This document shows, one piece after another, positions 35,164 to 43,463 of a stretch of DNA of 64,000 nt. The notes beneath the pieces were generated by a model, which saw only the letters and a program-made list of their open reading frames with translations, ran no database searches and was not told where the DNA came from. The position numbers and the translations under genes were made by a program. This DNA is from Pseudomonas sp. MAG733B (GTDB taxonomy: Bacteria > Pseudomonadota > Gammaproteobacteria > Pseudomonadales > Pseudomonadaceae): positions 5,146,001 through 5,210,000 of the forward strand of contig NZ_CP145732.1 in assembly GCF_036884845.1 (NCBI RefSeq). Direction: 5' to 3'. How positions within the stretch are numbered: the stretch's first letter is position 1; each line of letters starts with the position of its first letter.

Positions 35164-36270
35164 TCAGATCCCGCTTTTCACCGTGCTCCAGACCCGGGTC
35201 ATGGCCCGCATGTCCTTGGCGTTCTGGGTCTTCTGCGGAAACAACCGCTCACGGGTTTGTGCATCGGGGTAAATCGCCGGGTTGTCGCGCACCGCGGCAT
35301 TGAGCAACGGGGTGGCAGCGGCGTTACTGTTGGCGTAGTTGATGTAATCACTCACATCGGCCATCACCTGCGGTTGCATCAGGTACTCGAGAAACTTGTG
35401 GGCGTTGGCCACGTGTGGGGCGTCGGCCGGGATGTACATGTTGTCGAACCAGATCAGCGAGCCTTCCTTGGGAATGAAGTAGGCCAGGTTGATCTCTTTC
35501 TTGGCTTCTGCGGCGCGGGCCATGGCCGTCGCGTAATCGCCGGACCAGGTCATCGCCATGCACACATCGCCATTGGGCAGGCTGGTCAGGTAATTGACCG
35601 AGTCGAATTTGCGGATGTACGGCCGCACCGAAAGCAGCAACGCCTGGGCAGCTTTCAGGTCTTCCGGCGCGGCGCTTCGCGGGTCGCGCCCCAGGTACGT
35701 CAAAGCCATGGGAATGACTTCGGTGGGTGCATCGAGCAGGGTCACACCGCAGTCGGCAAACTTGGCGACGATCTTCGGATCGAAAATCATCGCCAGCGAA
35801 CCGATCGGCGCGTCCGGCATGCGTTCCTTGATCTTGTCGACGTTATAGGTGATGCCGTTGCTGCCCCAGGTGTAGGGCGCCGAGTAGGTGGTGCCCGGAT
35901 CGAAACCTTGCAGGTCCTGCAAGATTTTCGGGTCAAGGTTAGGCCAGCTCGGCAGCAGTTTTTTGTCCAGCGGCTGGAACACCTTGGCCTGGATCAGCGG
36001 TGGCGCGAGGGACGCGTTCAGCACGATCAGGTCATAACCGGAATGGCCGGTGAGCAACTTGGCCTGCACCGTTTCGTAGGCATCGAATGTGTCGTAGATG
36101 ACCTTAATGCCGCTGGCCTTTTCGAAATCGGCCAGGGTCTTTTCGCCGATGTAATCCGCCCAGTTATAGAGCCGTAGCGTGTTGCTGTCGTTTACCTCGG
36201 CGGCGTAGGCATTCAGGGTCAGCGGTACAACAAACAGACTGGAAATCACCTTAAGCAGTGTCTTGCCCAT
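35164..36270 (-). CDS. Periplasmic polyamine-type substrate-binding protein (PotF/SpuD family)
   Basis: A 368-residue ABC-transporter binding protein with a signal peptide (about 1-23, ending AYA). The family signature LYNWADYIGEKTLADFEKASG lies near the mature N-terminus. GYDLIVLNASLAPPLI, SGDYATAM and FDNMYIPADAPHVANAHKF follow. PotF and SpuD proteins bind putrescine, spermidine or related amines. No permease or ATPase genes accompany it, so it must use a transporter encoded elsewhere or act as a sensor partner. It is first gene of the minus-strand unit with the aminotransferase, 39 bases apart. The divergent gap to 36479 holds the promoters for both directions. Confidence 0.88.
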   Translation of the reverse strand: MGKTLLKVISSLFVVPLTLNAYAAEVNDSNTLRLYNWADYIGEKTLADFEKASGIKVIYDTFDAYETVQAKLLTGHSGYDLIVLNASLAPPLIQAKVFQPLDKKLLPSWPNLDPKILQDLQGFDPGTTYSAPYTWGSNGITYNVDKIKERMPDAPIGSLAMIFDPKIVAKFADCGVTLLDAPTEVIPMALTYLGRDPRSAAPEDLKAAQALLLSVRPYIRKFDSVNYLTSLPNGDVCMAMTWSGDYATAMARAAEAKKEINLAYFIPKEGSLIWFDNMYIPADAPHVANAHKFLEYLMQPQVMADVSDYINYANSNAAATPLLNAAVRDNPAIYPDAQTRERLFPQKTQNAKDMRAMTRVWSTVKSGI

Positions 36271-36478
36271 AGCAAATGCACCTTATCAAGCGAGTTCGGC
36301 TCTGGATGAGCGGATGCACCTACTATTGGGCGATTCAACCGGTGGCACCATACCCCGAATGGGTGTGTCCACCGCGCACATGGCAAAAAGCATCAGCCCG
36401 GTTGACCCGTTTTGTCATAGCTGCGGGGTTTGCCTGACGCTTAAAGTGGCCGCCAAACCGAACCCGCAGGCGCCTTCC

Positions 36479-37261
36479 ATGACCGACCTGATCAAACAAG
36501 AACTGAACGATGGCGTGCTGACGCTGACCATCGACCGCCCGGACAAGCTCAACGCGCTGACAAACGCCATGTACATGCGGCTGGCCGACCTGTTGTTTGC
36601 CGCTGACGAGAACGATGAAGTCCGGGTGATTATCGTGACCGGTGGCCCGAACTGCTTCACCAGCGGCAACGACCTGGTGGACTTCTTGAAAGAGCCGCCG
36701 ACCCACCTGGACAGCCCGGCATTTCGCTTTATGCGCGCTGTGACGCATCTGCAAAAGCCGCTGATCGCAGCGGTGTGCGGGGCCGCCATCGGCATCGGCA
36801 CCACCCTGCTGTTGCACTGCGATCAGGTGCTGGTGACCCGCAACGCCAAGCTGCGCACGCCGTTCGTCAACCTCGGCCTGTGCCCGGAGTTCGGCGCCAG
36901 CCTGCTGTTGCCGCGCCTGCTCGGCCAGGCCCGGGCTGCTCGCCTGTTGCTGCTGGGCGATGGCCTCGACGGTGCTCAAGCGGTTGAATGGGGTTTGGCC
37001 AATGAAGCCTTCGATGACGGCGAGCAATGCCTCGCTGCGGCAAGGAAAATCGCCCAACGCTTGTTGGCAATGCCTCAGCAAGCCTTGCGCCAATCACGCC
37101 ACCTGATGAAGCAGCCCGGCATGGAAGAACTGCAAGCCACCCTGCGCGAAGAAAACACGCTGTTCATTCAGCGCCTCAATAGCGATGAAGCGAAAACAGC
37201 CTTGAACGCCCTGCTCAATCGCAGTACAGATAAGAATCCACCGAAAGGAAACCTGCCATGA
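36479..37261 (+). CDS. Enoyl-CoA hydratase/isomerase family protein
   Basis: A 260-residue crotonase-fold protein. VTGGPNCFTSGNDLVDF supplies the oxyanion hole and NLGLCPEFGASLLLP the second active-site segment, closer to the enoyl-CoA isomerase pattern (one acidic residue) than to PaaF-like hydratases. The stop overlaps the start of the thiolase gene (ATGA), so the pair are co-translated and likely act in one beta-oxidation-type route. An open frame upstream to 36263 crosses the divergent promoter region and is not adopted. Substrate unknown; it is near but outside the paa operons. Confidence 0.85.
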   Translation: MTDLIKQELNDGVLTLTIDRPDKLNALTNAMYMRLADLLFAADENDEVRVIIVTGGPNCFTSGNDLVDFLKEPPTHLDSPAFRFMRAVTHLQKPLIAAVCGAAIGIGTTLLLHCDQVLVTRNAKLRTPFVNLGLCPEFGASLLLPRLLGQARAARLLLLGDGLDGAQAVEWGLANEAFDDGEQCLAAARKIAQRLLAMPQQALRQSRHLMKQPGMEELQATLREENTLFIQRLNSDEAKTALNALLNRSTDKNPPKGNLP

Positions 37262-38439
37262 ACACTCCAGAAATCTACGTCGTCAGCGCCGCCCGTACCG
37301 CCATCGGCACGTTCGGCGGCTCGCTCAAGGACGTGCCACTGGCCGATCTGGCGACCACAGCCGTGAAAGCCGCGCTGCAACGCGCCGCCGTAGACCCGGC
37401 GCTGGTCGGTCATCTGGTGATGGGCAACGTGATCCCGACCGAAACCCGTGACGCCTACATCTCCCGCGTCGCTGCGATGAACGCCGGAATCCCGAAAGAA
37501 ACCCCGGCCTACAACGTCAACCGCCTGTGCGGTTCGGGCCTGCAAGCGATCATCAACGCCGCACAGACCCTGCTGCTGGGCGATGCCGACATCGTCGTCG
37601 GTGCCGGTGCCGAATCCATGAGCCGTGGCCCGTACCTGCTGCCGTCCGCCCGTTGGGGTTCGCGCATGGGTAACGTGCAAGCCGTCGACTACATGCTCGG
37701 CATCCTGCATGACCCGTTCCAGAGCATCCACATGGGCATCACTGCCGAGAACGTCGCTGCGCGCAACGGCATCACTCGCGAAATGCAGGACGCCCTGGCC
37801 TTTGAGGACCAGAAACGCGCGGCCCATGCGATCGCCAACGGCTACTTCAGCGAGCAGATCGCGACCGTGGAAATCCAGGATCGCAAGGGCACCAAACTGT
37901 TCAGCGTCGACGAGCACCCGCGCGCCACCTCCCTGGAACAACTGGCCGCCATGAAGCCGGCGTTCAAGAAGGACGGCTCGGTCACCGCCGGCAACGCTTC
38001 CGGGCTGAACGACGGTGCCGCCGCGCTGGTCATGGCCACCGGCACCGCGGTGCAGGTCAACAACCTGAAACCGCTCGCCCGCCTGGTCAGCTACGCCCAC
38101 GCCGGCGTCGAGCCGGAACTGATGGGCCTGGGCCCGATCCCCGCTACGCGCCTGGCGCTCAAGCGTGCCGGCCTGACCGTCGCCGACCTCGACGTGATCG
38201 AAGCCAACATCGCTTTCGCCGCTCAGGCCTGCGCAGTCAGCCAGGAACTGGACCTCGACCCGGCCAAGGTCAACCCGAACGGCTCGGGCATCGCCCTCGG
38301 TCACCCGGTCGGCGCGACCGGCACGATCATCGCCACCAAAGCCATCCACGAACTGCATCGCACCGGTGGCCGTTACGCGCTGGTGACGATGTGCATTGGC
38401 GGCGGTCAGGGGATTGCGGCGATTTTTGAACGGACTTGA
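37258..38439 (+). CDS. Acetyl-CoA C-acyltransferase (thiolase)
   Basis: A 393-residue thiolase. The nucleophile Cys91 lies in [11 protein letters not shown], the catalytic His in [11 protein letters not shown] and the second Cys in TMCIGGGQG. The overall shape is that of acetyl-CoA acetyltransferase/BktB-type enzymes rather than PaaJ (compare GHPVGATG here with GHPLGMSG in PaaJ). It is encoded directly after the hydratase/isomerase with a 4-base overlap. It may cleave or condense a 3-oxoacyl-CoA in an accompanying acid-degradation route. Confidence 0.9.
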   Translation: MNTPEIYVVSAARTAIGTFGGSLKDVPLADLATTAVKAALQRAAVDPALVGHLVMGNVIPTETRDAYISRVAAMNAGIPKETPAYNVNRLCGSGLQAIINAAQTLLLGDADIVVGAGAESMSRGPYLLPSARWGSRMGNVQAVDYMLGILHDPFQSIHMGITAENVAARNGITREMQDALAFEDQKRAAHAIANGYFSEQIATVEIQDRKGTKLFSVDEHPRATSLEQLAAMKPAFKKDGSVTAGNASGLNDGAAALVMATGTAVQVNNLKPLARLVSYAHAGVEPELMGLGPIPATRLALKRAGLTVADLDVIEANIAFAAQACAVSQELDLDPAKVNPNGSGIALGHPVGATGTIIATKAIHELHRTGGRYALVTMCIGGGQGIAAIFERT

Positions 38440-38456
38440 TACGTCCTTTCGGGGTG

Positions 38457-38773
38457 TTTAACCGCGTGCATATCCATTGCTGCGGTTAAGGCCACTTATG
38501 GTTCCGCCCTTACGGCGGGTCACTTTGGAAAAGCCCCAAAGTAACCAAAGCGCTTTGCCCCTGACGTTCGGTGCCTCGCTGTGGCTCGGCATGCCCTCGC
38601 TCCGGTCCTGCTCCGTGGGCCCGCCGCCATCGGCCATCCATGGCCGGGGGCGGCTAACCCGGCATCCTTGCCGGGTTGCCCACTGCGCAGAACCTCCACT
38701 CGGCCTCTCGAGGGGGCGTACACCTCAAAAGCAAAAGCGAGGCGGCCTGATAGCCGACCTGACTATTGCTGAT
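38457..38773. repeat. Long intergenic Pseudomonas repeat element (about 0.3 kb)
   Basis: A non-coding block with internal palindromes (GTTCCGCCCTTACGGCGGG; CTTTGGAAAAGCCCCAAAG; CCATGGCCGGGGGCGG; CCCGGCATCCTTGCCGGG; GGCCTCTCGAGGGGGCG). I recognise the sequence as a repeat that recurs between genes in many Pseudomonas chromosomes. Short frames inside it have no ribosome-binding site and arise from its composition. No target-site duplication is obvious at its ends. Its origin and mobility mechanism are unknown. Confidence 0.7.
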
Positions 38774-38787
38774 GTCTCCGATTCCCT

Positions 38788-38886
38788 GTGGGAGCTGGCT
38801 TGCCTGCTATAGCGGCCGAACGGTCCACCAACCCCTCACAGATATGTCCCTGATCCCATTGTGGGAGCGAGCCTGCTCGCGATGGA
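38788..38886. repeat. Two unpaired REP singlets
   Basis: CTGTGGGAGCTGGCTTGCCTG (38787 onward) and TTGTGGGAGCGAGCCTGCTCG (about 38860 onward) are same-orientation REP-like units without inverted partners, next to the long repeat. The remaining gap to the LysR gene shows nothing else. Confidence 0.6.
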
Positions 38887-38951
38887 CGTTAACGATAACG
38901 CGTGATGCCTGATTGAACGCGTTGTCCAGAGTTTTCCGCGAACAAACTCCT

Positions 38952-39827
38952 TCAGGTGAGACTCGTACCCGACATCAGACCTTCGGTCAGCAACGCGACC
39001 AGGGGTTGCAGCAGATGTTGGGTACGGGGCTCGTCGCCGATCACCGCGACTTCCGTGGACGGTAGCGTCGGCAGCTTTTCCGACGGTTCGATAATCCGCA
39101 TGCCTTCCTGCAAAAACGAAGTGCCCAGGGCGGTAACTCCGAGCCCGGCAGCCACGGCAGCCTGAACCCCGCCGAGATTGCTCGCCAGACACGCCGACGA
39201 CCATTCCCGCTGCACCGAAGCCAGCGCCTCGACCATGATCGCGCGATACGCGCAGGGCGGTCGCATCATCACCAGGCGCAACGGTCGCGCCGCTTCGATT
39301 TCGTAGTCCTTCGCAGCAATCCACACCAACGGCTCACGCCAGATGATCCGGCCGCGTTGAGCGGCGCCCATCTTGCGCTTGGAAATCACCACATCCAGCC
39401 GCCCCGCTTCATGATCGGCCAGCAGGTCGCTGCTCAGCCCGGTGGTCAGCTCCAGTTCCAGGTCGGGATATAACTTGCTGAAACGCGACAACAACCGCGG
39501 CAACTGCGTGGGTACCAGGTTCTCGGAGATGCCCAGACGCAGAGTGTTGACCGTCACCGGCGCGCGCATCTCACGCATGAAACTGTCGAAGTGCAGCATC
39601 ATTTTTCGCGCCCCGACCAACAGTCGCTCACCCTCCGCCGTCAACGTCAGGGTACGGCTGGTGCGCTCGAACACGCGCATGCCGAGGATCTCTTCCAGAC
39701 GGATGATTTTCTGGCTCACCGCCGATTGAGAACGCGCCACCACCTCGGCCGCTGCCGTGAAACTGCCGGTTTCCGCCACCGCGATAAACGCGCGCAGCAA
39801 GTCGATTTCAAGGTCGCTGGATTGCAT
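38952..39827 (-). CDS. LysR-family transcriptional regulator
   Basis: A 291-residue LysR protein. The N-terminal winged helix-turn-helix is clear: LEIDLLRAFIAVAETGSFTAAAEVVARSQSAVSQKIIRLE (about 7-46). A two-lobed effector domain follows, with LRLGISENLVPTQLPRLL at its start and GLGVTALGTSFL late. The start at 39827 gives the usual length; the frame reaches 39908 without a better site. It is divergent from the NTF2-like gene at 39963 across a 135-base AT-richer gap. That gap contains CATAAATATTATG (39853-39865), a possible LysR-type site, so the regulator may control that neighbour. Confidence 0.88.
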   Translation of the reverse strand: MQSSDLEIDLLRAFIAVAETGSFTAAAEVVARSQSAVSQKIIRLEEILGMRVFERTSRTLTLTAEGERLLVGARKMMLHFDSFMREMRAPVTVNTLRLGISENLVPTQLPRLLSRFSKLYPDLELELTTGLSSDLLADHEAGRLDVVISKRKMGAAQRGRIIWREPLVWIAAKDYEIEAARPLRLVMMRPPCAYRAIMVEALASVQREWSSACLASNLGGVQAAVAAGLGVTALGTSFLQEGMRIIEPSEKLPTLPSTEVAVIGDEPRTQHLLQPLVALLTEGLMSGTSLT

Positions 39828-39962
39828 GATGTATTCGCCACTCAACTGGATGCCATAAATATTATGCGTTCGACTTCTAGATGGCAAAGACCGAATACTT
39901 TGGTCCAAGGCCCGGTTTCAAACAGCCGGGCAACCATGTCCTTGTCCAAGAGGTGCAACACT

Positions 39963-40376
39963 ATGTCATCCAATACAGCCGTACAGATCGTCGAAAGCTT
40001 CTGGCGCGAAGTCTGGCAGGCACGCGATCCGCAAGCCGCCGCCAGGTTCGTCGCCGAAGACTTTGTCATCACCTCCGGTGGCGTTGAAATCGCCGGTCGT
40101 GAGCAGTTCATCGAATGGATCGGTATCTTCCTTTCGAAAATCGACGACTTTCAGTTCGGCGCCATCGAAACCTTTCAGAACGCCGACGGCACGCGCGTGG
40201 CGTCACGCTGGAAACTCTGCGGTAAAAACCGCGGCTTTATCGGTGGACGCTCCTGCGGCACGCCGTTCGAAATGCTCGGCACGGCCGTGTGGCAAGTGCG
40301 CGCCGATGGTTTGTTGCAGCACAACTGGGTCGAACGCAATGCGCTGGAAGTGCACCGCGACCTGATCGGCCTGTAA
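39963..40376 (+). CDS. NTF2/SnoaL-like protein
   Basis: A 137-residue protein of the nuclear-transport-factor-2-like (SnoaL) fold: AVQIVESFWREVWQARDPQAAARFVAEDFVITSGG followed by GREQFIEWIGIFLSKI and the C-terminal strand WQVRADGLLQHNWVERN. These folds serve as small isomerases, dehydratases or ligand-binding proteins; no catalytic role can be assigned. ATG at 39963 follows AAGAGG; the frame extends upstream to 39591 across the divergent LysR gene and is not used. Divergent transcription from a LysR gene suggests control by it. Confidence 0.8.
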   Translation: MSSNTAVQIVESFWREVWQARDPQAAARFVAEDFVITSGGVEIAGREQFIEWIGIFLSKIDDFQFGAIETFQNADGTRVASRWKLCGKNRGFIGGRSCGTPFEMLGTAVWQVRADGLLQHNWVERNALEVHRDLIGL

Positions 40377-40490
40377 GCCCCCGTCACTACAGGGCTCAAC
40401 CGCCCACGACCGTTAGATAATCCGCCCCGTTGCGCGTCGGCGCTGAAAGCCGCTGCCCAGGAGGCTATTACCTGAAAAAAGGTGATTGTC

Positions 40491-40736
40491 ATGAAAAAAC
40501 TACTGATGTTGTTTGCGCTGGTGTGCTCAGGTTCGGCGCTCGCGCAATCCCCTTCCGCCACCGAGCAATACCGTTACGGCATGCACCTGGACGTGGCGCA
40601 GGTCATTTCCATCTCGGAACCCCAAGACAAATGCCATCCATCACCGGTGACCATGATTTACCGGGACTCCCACGGCAATGTGAAAAGCCTGAAGTATTTG
40701 GTGGCGGGCACCGATTGTGGCAACGCGAACGACTGA
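40491..40736 (+). CDS. DUF2790 small exported protein
   Basis: An 81-residue protein with a clear signal peptide (MKKLLMLFALVCSGSALA, cleavage after ALA). The mature part has the DUF2790 pattern: YRYGMHLDVAQVISI, one Cys near CHPSPVTMIYRDSHG and a second in GTDCG, possibly a disulfide. The family is confined mainly to Pseudomonas, is often metal- or copper-responsive, and its role is unknown. The ATG at 40491 follows a purine-rich GAAAAAAGG. Confidence 0.85.
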   Translation: MKKLLMLFALVCSGSALAQSPSATEQYRYGMHLDVAQVISISEPQDKCHPSPVTMIYRDSHGNVKSLKYLVAGTDCGNAND

Positions 40737-40764
40737 TCACTCCGCGGCACATCTGAGAAGTCCG

Positions 40765-40884
40765 ATGGCGGTGATCGTGTTACTTCTGCATGTCCTGACC
40801 CCGGCCCATGGCGCAAGGCCGCCGGAAATTGTCATGGATATCCGCAACTGCCTGTATCCGTCGACACTGCTGCTGTCCCCATAA
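40765..40884 (+). CDS. Possible 39-residue secreted or membrane peptide
   Basis: A short frame begins ATG at 40765, after AGAAG at a workable distance, and ends TAA at 40884. It starts MAVIVLLLHVLTPAHGARPP, a compact hydrophobic head and a possible signal cleavage site, and has a single Cys later. It is 28 bases after the DUF2790 gene. No homologue is known to me and chance cannot be excluded. The remaining sequence up to 41084 shows only a hairpin. Confidence 0.3.
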   Translation: MAVIVLLLHVLTPAHGARPPEIVMDIRNCLYPSTLLLSP

Positions 40885-40920
40885 AAAAAGACGGGCAGAC
40901 GAGTTGCGGCTCGTCCGCCC
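40883..40920 (-). terminator. Terminator-like hairpin for the minus-strand gene at 41085
   Basis: GGGCAGACGAG (40893-40903) pairs with CTCGTCCGCCC (40910-40920) apart from one mismatch. A run of seven A residues on its left becomes a T run on the minus strand. It would end the transcript coming from the 41085-41435 gene. Confidence 0.55.
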
Positions 40921-41084
40921 GCCAAAACGGGAAACCTTCAATACAGTTCTTTGTGCACGTGATTCGTTATAAATCGATCAGTACTGTTCAACCGACTGAC
41001 GATGGGCGCTTAGAAAAAAGAGGACCCGACCCATGACCGGATCCTAAAAAGGAGTTCGTTGTTTGCTTCAAATCGACGCAGGGA

Positions 41085-41435
41085 TCAGCTGTCCTGAGGC
41101 TCCAGGCGCGCGCCTTTACGCGTTACTTGCTGGCCGGGTTCGAAGCGCGCGTTGGGCGAGCGCACGGTGCTGATTTCACCTTGGGTGTCTTTGACTTCGT
41201 AGGCGGTTTCGGTGAGGCCGGCCGCTTCCTGCACCGAACTTCCGGCAAAGAATCCGGCGCCAGCACCAACCAGCGCCCCGACCGGCCCGCCCACCGCGCC
41301 CACCATCAACCCGGTGAGTGCACCGAAGCCTTTGCCGGCGGTGGTGTCGGGAACCTCGCGGACCACTTGGTCGGCCATGCACAGGGAGGAAAGCAACAGG
41401 CAGAGGGTAAAGCTGAGGGGGATTGAACGGGGCAT
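41085..41435 (-). CDS. Glycine-zipper small exported protein
   Basis: A 116-residue protein with a signal peptide (about 1-21, ending CMA). A glycine-zipper segment (GKGFGALTGLMVGAVGGPVGALVGAGAGFFAGS, about 35-67) follows, with Gly at regular intervals that allow close helix packing in a membrane. The rest is polar. Similar proteins are outer-membrane or envelope stress components (SlyB or YcfJ-like). A Cys near the cleavage site lies before the mature end and does not form a clean lipobox. The start is ATG at 41435, with AGGAAAT upstream. Confidence 0.75.
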   Translation of the reverse strand: MPRSIPLSFTLCLLLSSLCMADQVVREVPDTTAGKGFGALTGLMVGAVGGPVGALVGAGAGFFAGSSVQEAAGLTETAYEVKDTQGEISTVRSPNARFEPGQQVTRKGARLEPQDS

Positions 41436-41746
41436 GGCGATTTCCTGCTTCGGTTACGATGTTTTGGATACATCACGAAGCGTGCCAACTAGTAAATCGT
41501 TTATTTTCAATATGTTGCGAAACATACAAGTCTTAAAGACAACTATTAAAAAGAGTCCTAATGACTCCAAAATAGTCAAATAGACTCTGCCGACCTATTG
41601 ATATCAAAATCAAAAATTGCAGCCTGCGGCGGCTCACTGGTAGCGCGTGCGATGCACATTCTTAGCTGTTCCTGGACATGAATGGGCTACCAACAGCTGC
41701 GATCTGTTCATAACACCCTGTAAAAAAATGACACAAACAGAAAAAG

Positions 41747-41820
41747 GAGACCGTCGTTTCGGAAACGTCTCACAGCCAGAATCTGAGCTTCTCGGTAGGG
41801 TCAATATCCCTCAGCGAGAC
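41747..41820 (+). promoter_or_regulatory. Structured leader upstream of the queC-like gene
   Basis: Two hairpins are predicted. GAGAC (41747-41751) pairs with GTCTC (41767-41771) around an inner GTT/AAC stem. TCTCG pairs with CGAGA around AGGG/CCCT (about 41790-41818). A short frame also starts ATG at 41728 and reads through the region in another phase ([12 protein letters not shown] start). It does not match the preQ1 riboswitch types I know. The 170 bases before it, AT-rich, hold no recognisable gene. Confidence 0.35.
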
Positions 41821-41845
41821 GCTGGGATTCCCAAGGAAGAAAAGC

Positions 41846-42541
41846 ATGACCAAAAAGGCAGTTATCGTTTTCAGTGGCGGGCAAGATTCAACAACTTGCT
41901 TAGTCCATGCGTTGCCGCTCTACGATGAAATTCACTGTATTACGTTCGACTATGGCCAACGCCATCGTGCGGAAATTGAAGTGGCGCAACAACTTTCAAA
42001 ACAGCTAGGCGTGAAAGTGCATAAAATTCTAGACACTTCCTTACTGAATGAGTTGGCTATCAGCAGCCTAACGCGCGATAACACTCCATCTCTAAACATA
42101 AACAGCTCCGGGAATAACCTACCAAACACTTTCGTACCTGGTAGAAATATTCTGTTTTTGACCCTGGCATCTATTTACGCATATCAAGTGCGTGCTGAGG
42201 CAATCATCACTGGCATTTGTGAAATAGAGTGTTCCGATTACCCTGACTGCCGCGATGAATTTGTAAAGCACCTGAATGACGCTATCGAATTTGGCATGGA
42301 TTACAAATTACATATTCAAACTCCGCTGATGCGGCTTAGCAAAGCGGAAACTTGGGCGCTTGCAGATCATCACCAACAGTTAAACTTGATTCGCCACGAG
42401 ACATTAACTTGCTATAACGGCATAAAAGGAAGTGGTTGCGGCAATTGCGATGCGTATAATCTTCGTGCAAATGGATTAAATGAATTCCTTGAAAATAGAA
42501 CGCAAATCATGAACAACCTAAAAACAAAACTTGATCTATAA
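41846..42541 (+). CDS. queC: QueC-like 7-cyano-7-deazaguanine synthase with an altered zinc site
   Basis: A 231-residue ATP-dependent enzyme of the PP-loop family (SGGQDSTTC, residues 10-18), closely like enterobacterial QueC along its whole length ([38 protein letters not shown]). QueC makes preQ0 from 7-carboxy-7-deazaguanine. The C-terminal zinc motif normally has four Cys; here Cys189, Cys198 and Cys201 are present but the fourth position is Tyr204 (TAT codon, one base from TGT). Activity is therefore uncertain. It starts ATG 41846 after AAGGAAG. Low G+C and enterobacterial likeness indicate horizontal gain. It converges with the transporter gene. Confidence 0.85.
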   Translation: MTKKAVIVFSGGQDSTTCLVHALPLYDEIHCITFDYGQRHRAEIEVAQQLSKQLGVKVHKILDTSLLNELAISSLTRDNTPSLNINSSGNNLPNTFVPGRNILFLTLASIYAYQVRAEAIITGICEIECSDYPDCRDEFVKHLNDAIEFGMDYKLHIQTPLMRLSKAETWALADHHQQLNLIRHETLTCYNGIKGSGCGNCDAYNLRANGLNEFLENRTQIMNNLKTKLDL

Positions 42542-42556
42542 ATAACAGCCAATGGC

Positions 42557-42586
42557 AGGGGCATATGCGATTAACATCATGCCCCT
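42557..42586. terminator. Hairpin in the convergent queC-transporter gap
   Basis: AGGGGCAT (42557-42564) and ATGCCCCT (42579-42586) are perfectly complementary. No T run follows on either strand, so it is only a terminator-like structure serving either convergent gene. Confidence 0.4.
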
Positions 42587-42590
42587 AGCT

Positions 42591-43463
42591 TCATGCCGTT
42601 GATGCACCAGCAACATACCTTTTAAATAGTGACCTTGCTCCATATGCTGGAAAAACATTAAACACAGCAAAACACATTTTTATAGCTATCTGAGCGTAAA
42701 TCAAATTCAGTATATCAGCACTTTGCATAATTCCGTAAAACGCAATATAACAAAATAGAAAACTATCTATAATCACAGCAAAAAAAGTGCTAAAGAATAC
42801 ACGCAAAAACAGAAATTTCGAATTCGTAAGCTCTTTTATTTTGCACAACAAATAAGAATTTACAGTCTCAGAAAACACAAAAGAAACTGATGACGCCACT
42901 AAAACAGACGACACATGAGCGACAACTTCCGCATACGGAACATCTAATTTCCAACCAGGCAGTCCAGGGAGAAAATTAACCGCATTAAGCAACAGAACAA
43001 TTAGAGCATTACCGCCAAATGCAAATAACAAAGCTTTTTTGGCGAGTCTAAATCCGTAAGTTTCATTCAACAAGTCAACCACTAGAAATGTCAACGGATA
43101 TAGAAATACGGCGGGAGGGACAACAAGATCGAATAAATCCAAATGTACAAGCTTGGTAGCAGCGATATTTGTAAAAACAAAAAGCGCAAGCAAAATCAAA
43201 TTCAAAACAACATAAATCATCCACGACCGCTCATTACGATCGTAAATTTCGTAAGCTGTCACCGCAGCTCCACCAGAGTAGTACTTCCTGTAAATATCCT
43301 TAATTTCGGATTTACTTAAATCATCTATTATCTCGCTTTTCACCACTTCACTTATTTTTACCTTAATAATTTTCCCTGTAGAAATCACCATGACAACAAC
43401 AAGGCCTTTACTATTCTCGAACCCTAGAAGCTTGTACTTGCCATTTTCAGGTTCATTACCCAT
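42591..43463 (-). CDS. VUT-family transporter (queuosine-precursor type) with soluble N-terminal extension
   Basis: A 290-residue membrane protein. Residues 1-78 are hydrophilic and beta-rich (KYKLLGFENSKGLVVVMVI, KIIKVKISEVVKS), an extension absent from E. coli YhhQ. Residues about 80-285 form roughly six transmembrane helices with VUT/DUF165 traits: FVFTNIAATKL, YPLTFLVVDLLNETYGFRLAKK and SSVSFVFSETVNSY. VUT proteins import preQ0/preQ1 or related bases. The start overlaps the end of the upstream regulator gene by 8 bases, with GAGGAAAGG before it. One 60-base line (42661-42720) counts 19 G/C, far below the flanking genes. I do not recognise the N-terminal extension. Confidence 0.8.
   Translation of the reverse strand: MGNEPENGKYKLLGFENSKGLVVVMVISTGKIIKVKISEVVKSEIIDDLSKSEIKDIYRKYYSGGAAVTAYEIYDRNERSWMIYVVLNLILLALFVFTNIAATKLVHLDLFDLVVPPAVFLYPLTFLVVDLLNETYGFRLAKKALLFAFGGNALIVLLLNAVNFLPGLPGWKLDVPYAEVVAHVSSVLVASSVSFVFSETVNSYLLCKIKELTNSKFLFLRVFFSTFFAVIIDSFLFCYIAFYGIMQSADILNLIYAQIAIKMCFAVFNVFPAYGARSLFKRYVAGASTA

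Noticed and set aside
36263..36478. A longer hydratase/isomerase starting at 36263
   Set aside because: The extra 72 codons overlap the divergent start of the binding-protein gene and are not crotonase-like.
38477..38812. Short frames inside the long repeat (111, 67 and 63 codons)
   Set aside because: They overlap palindromes of a non-coding repeat and lack ribosome-binding sites.
41728..41928. The overlapping frame before queC as a gene
   Set aside because: It runs out of phase into queC, has no recognised domain and overlaps hairpins; it may be a leader but is not supported as a gene.
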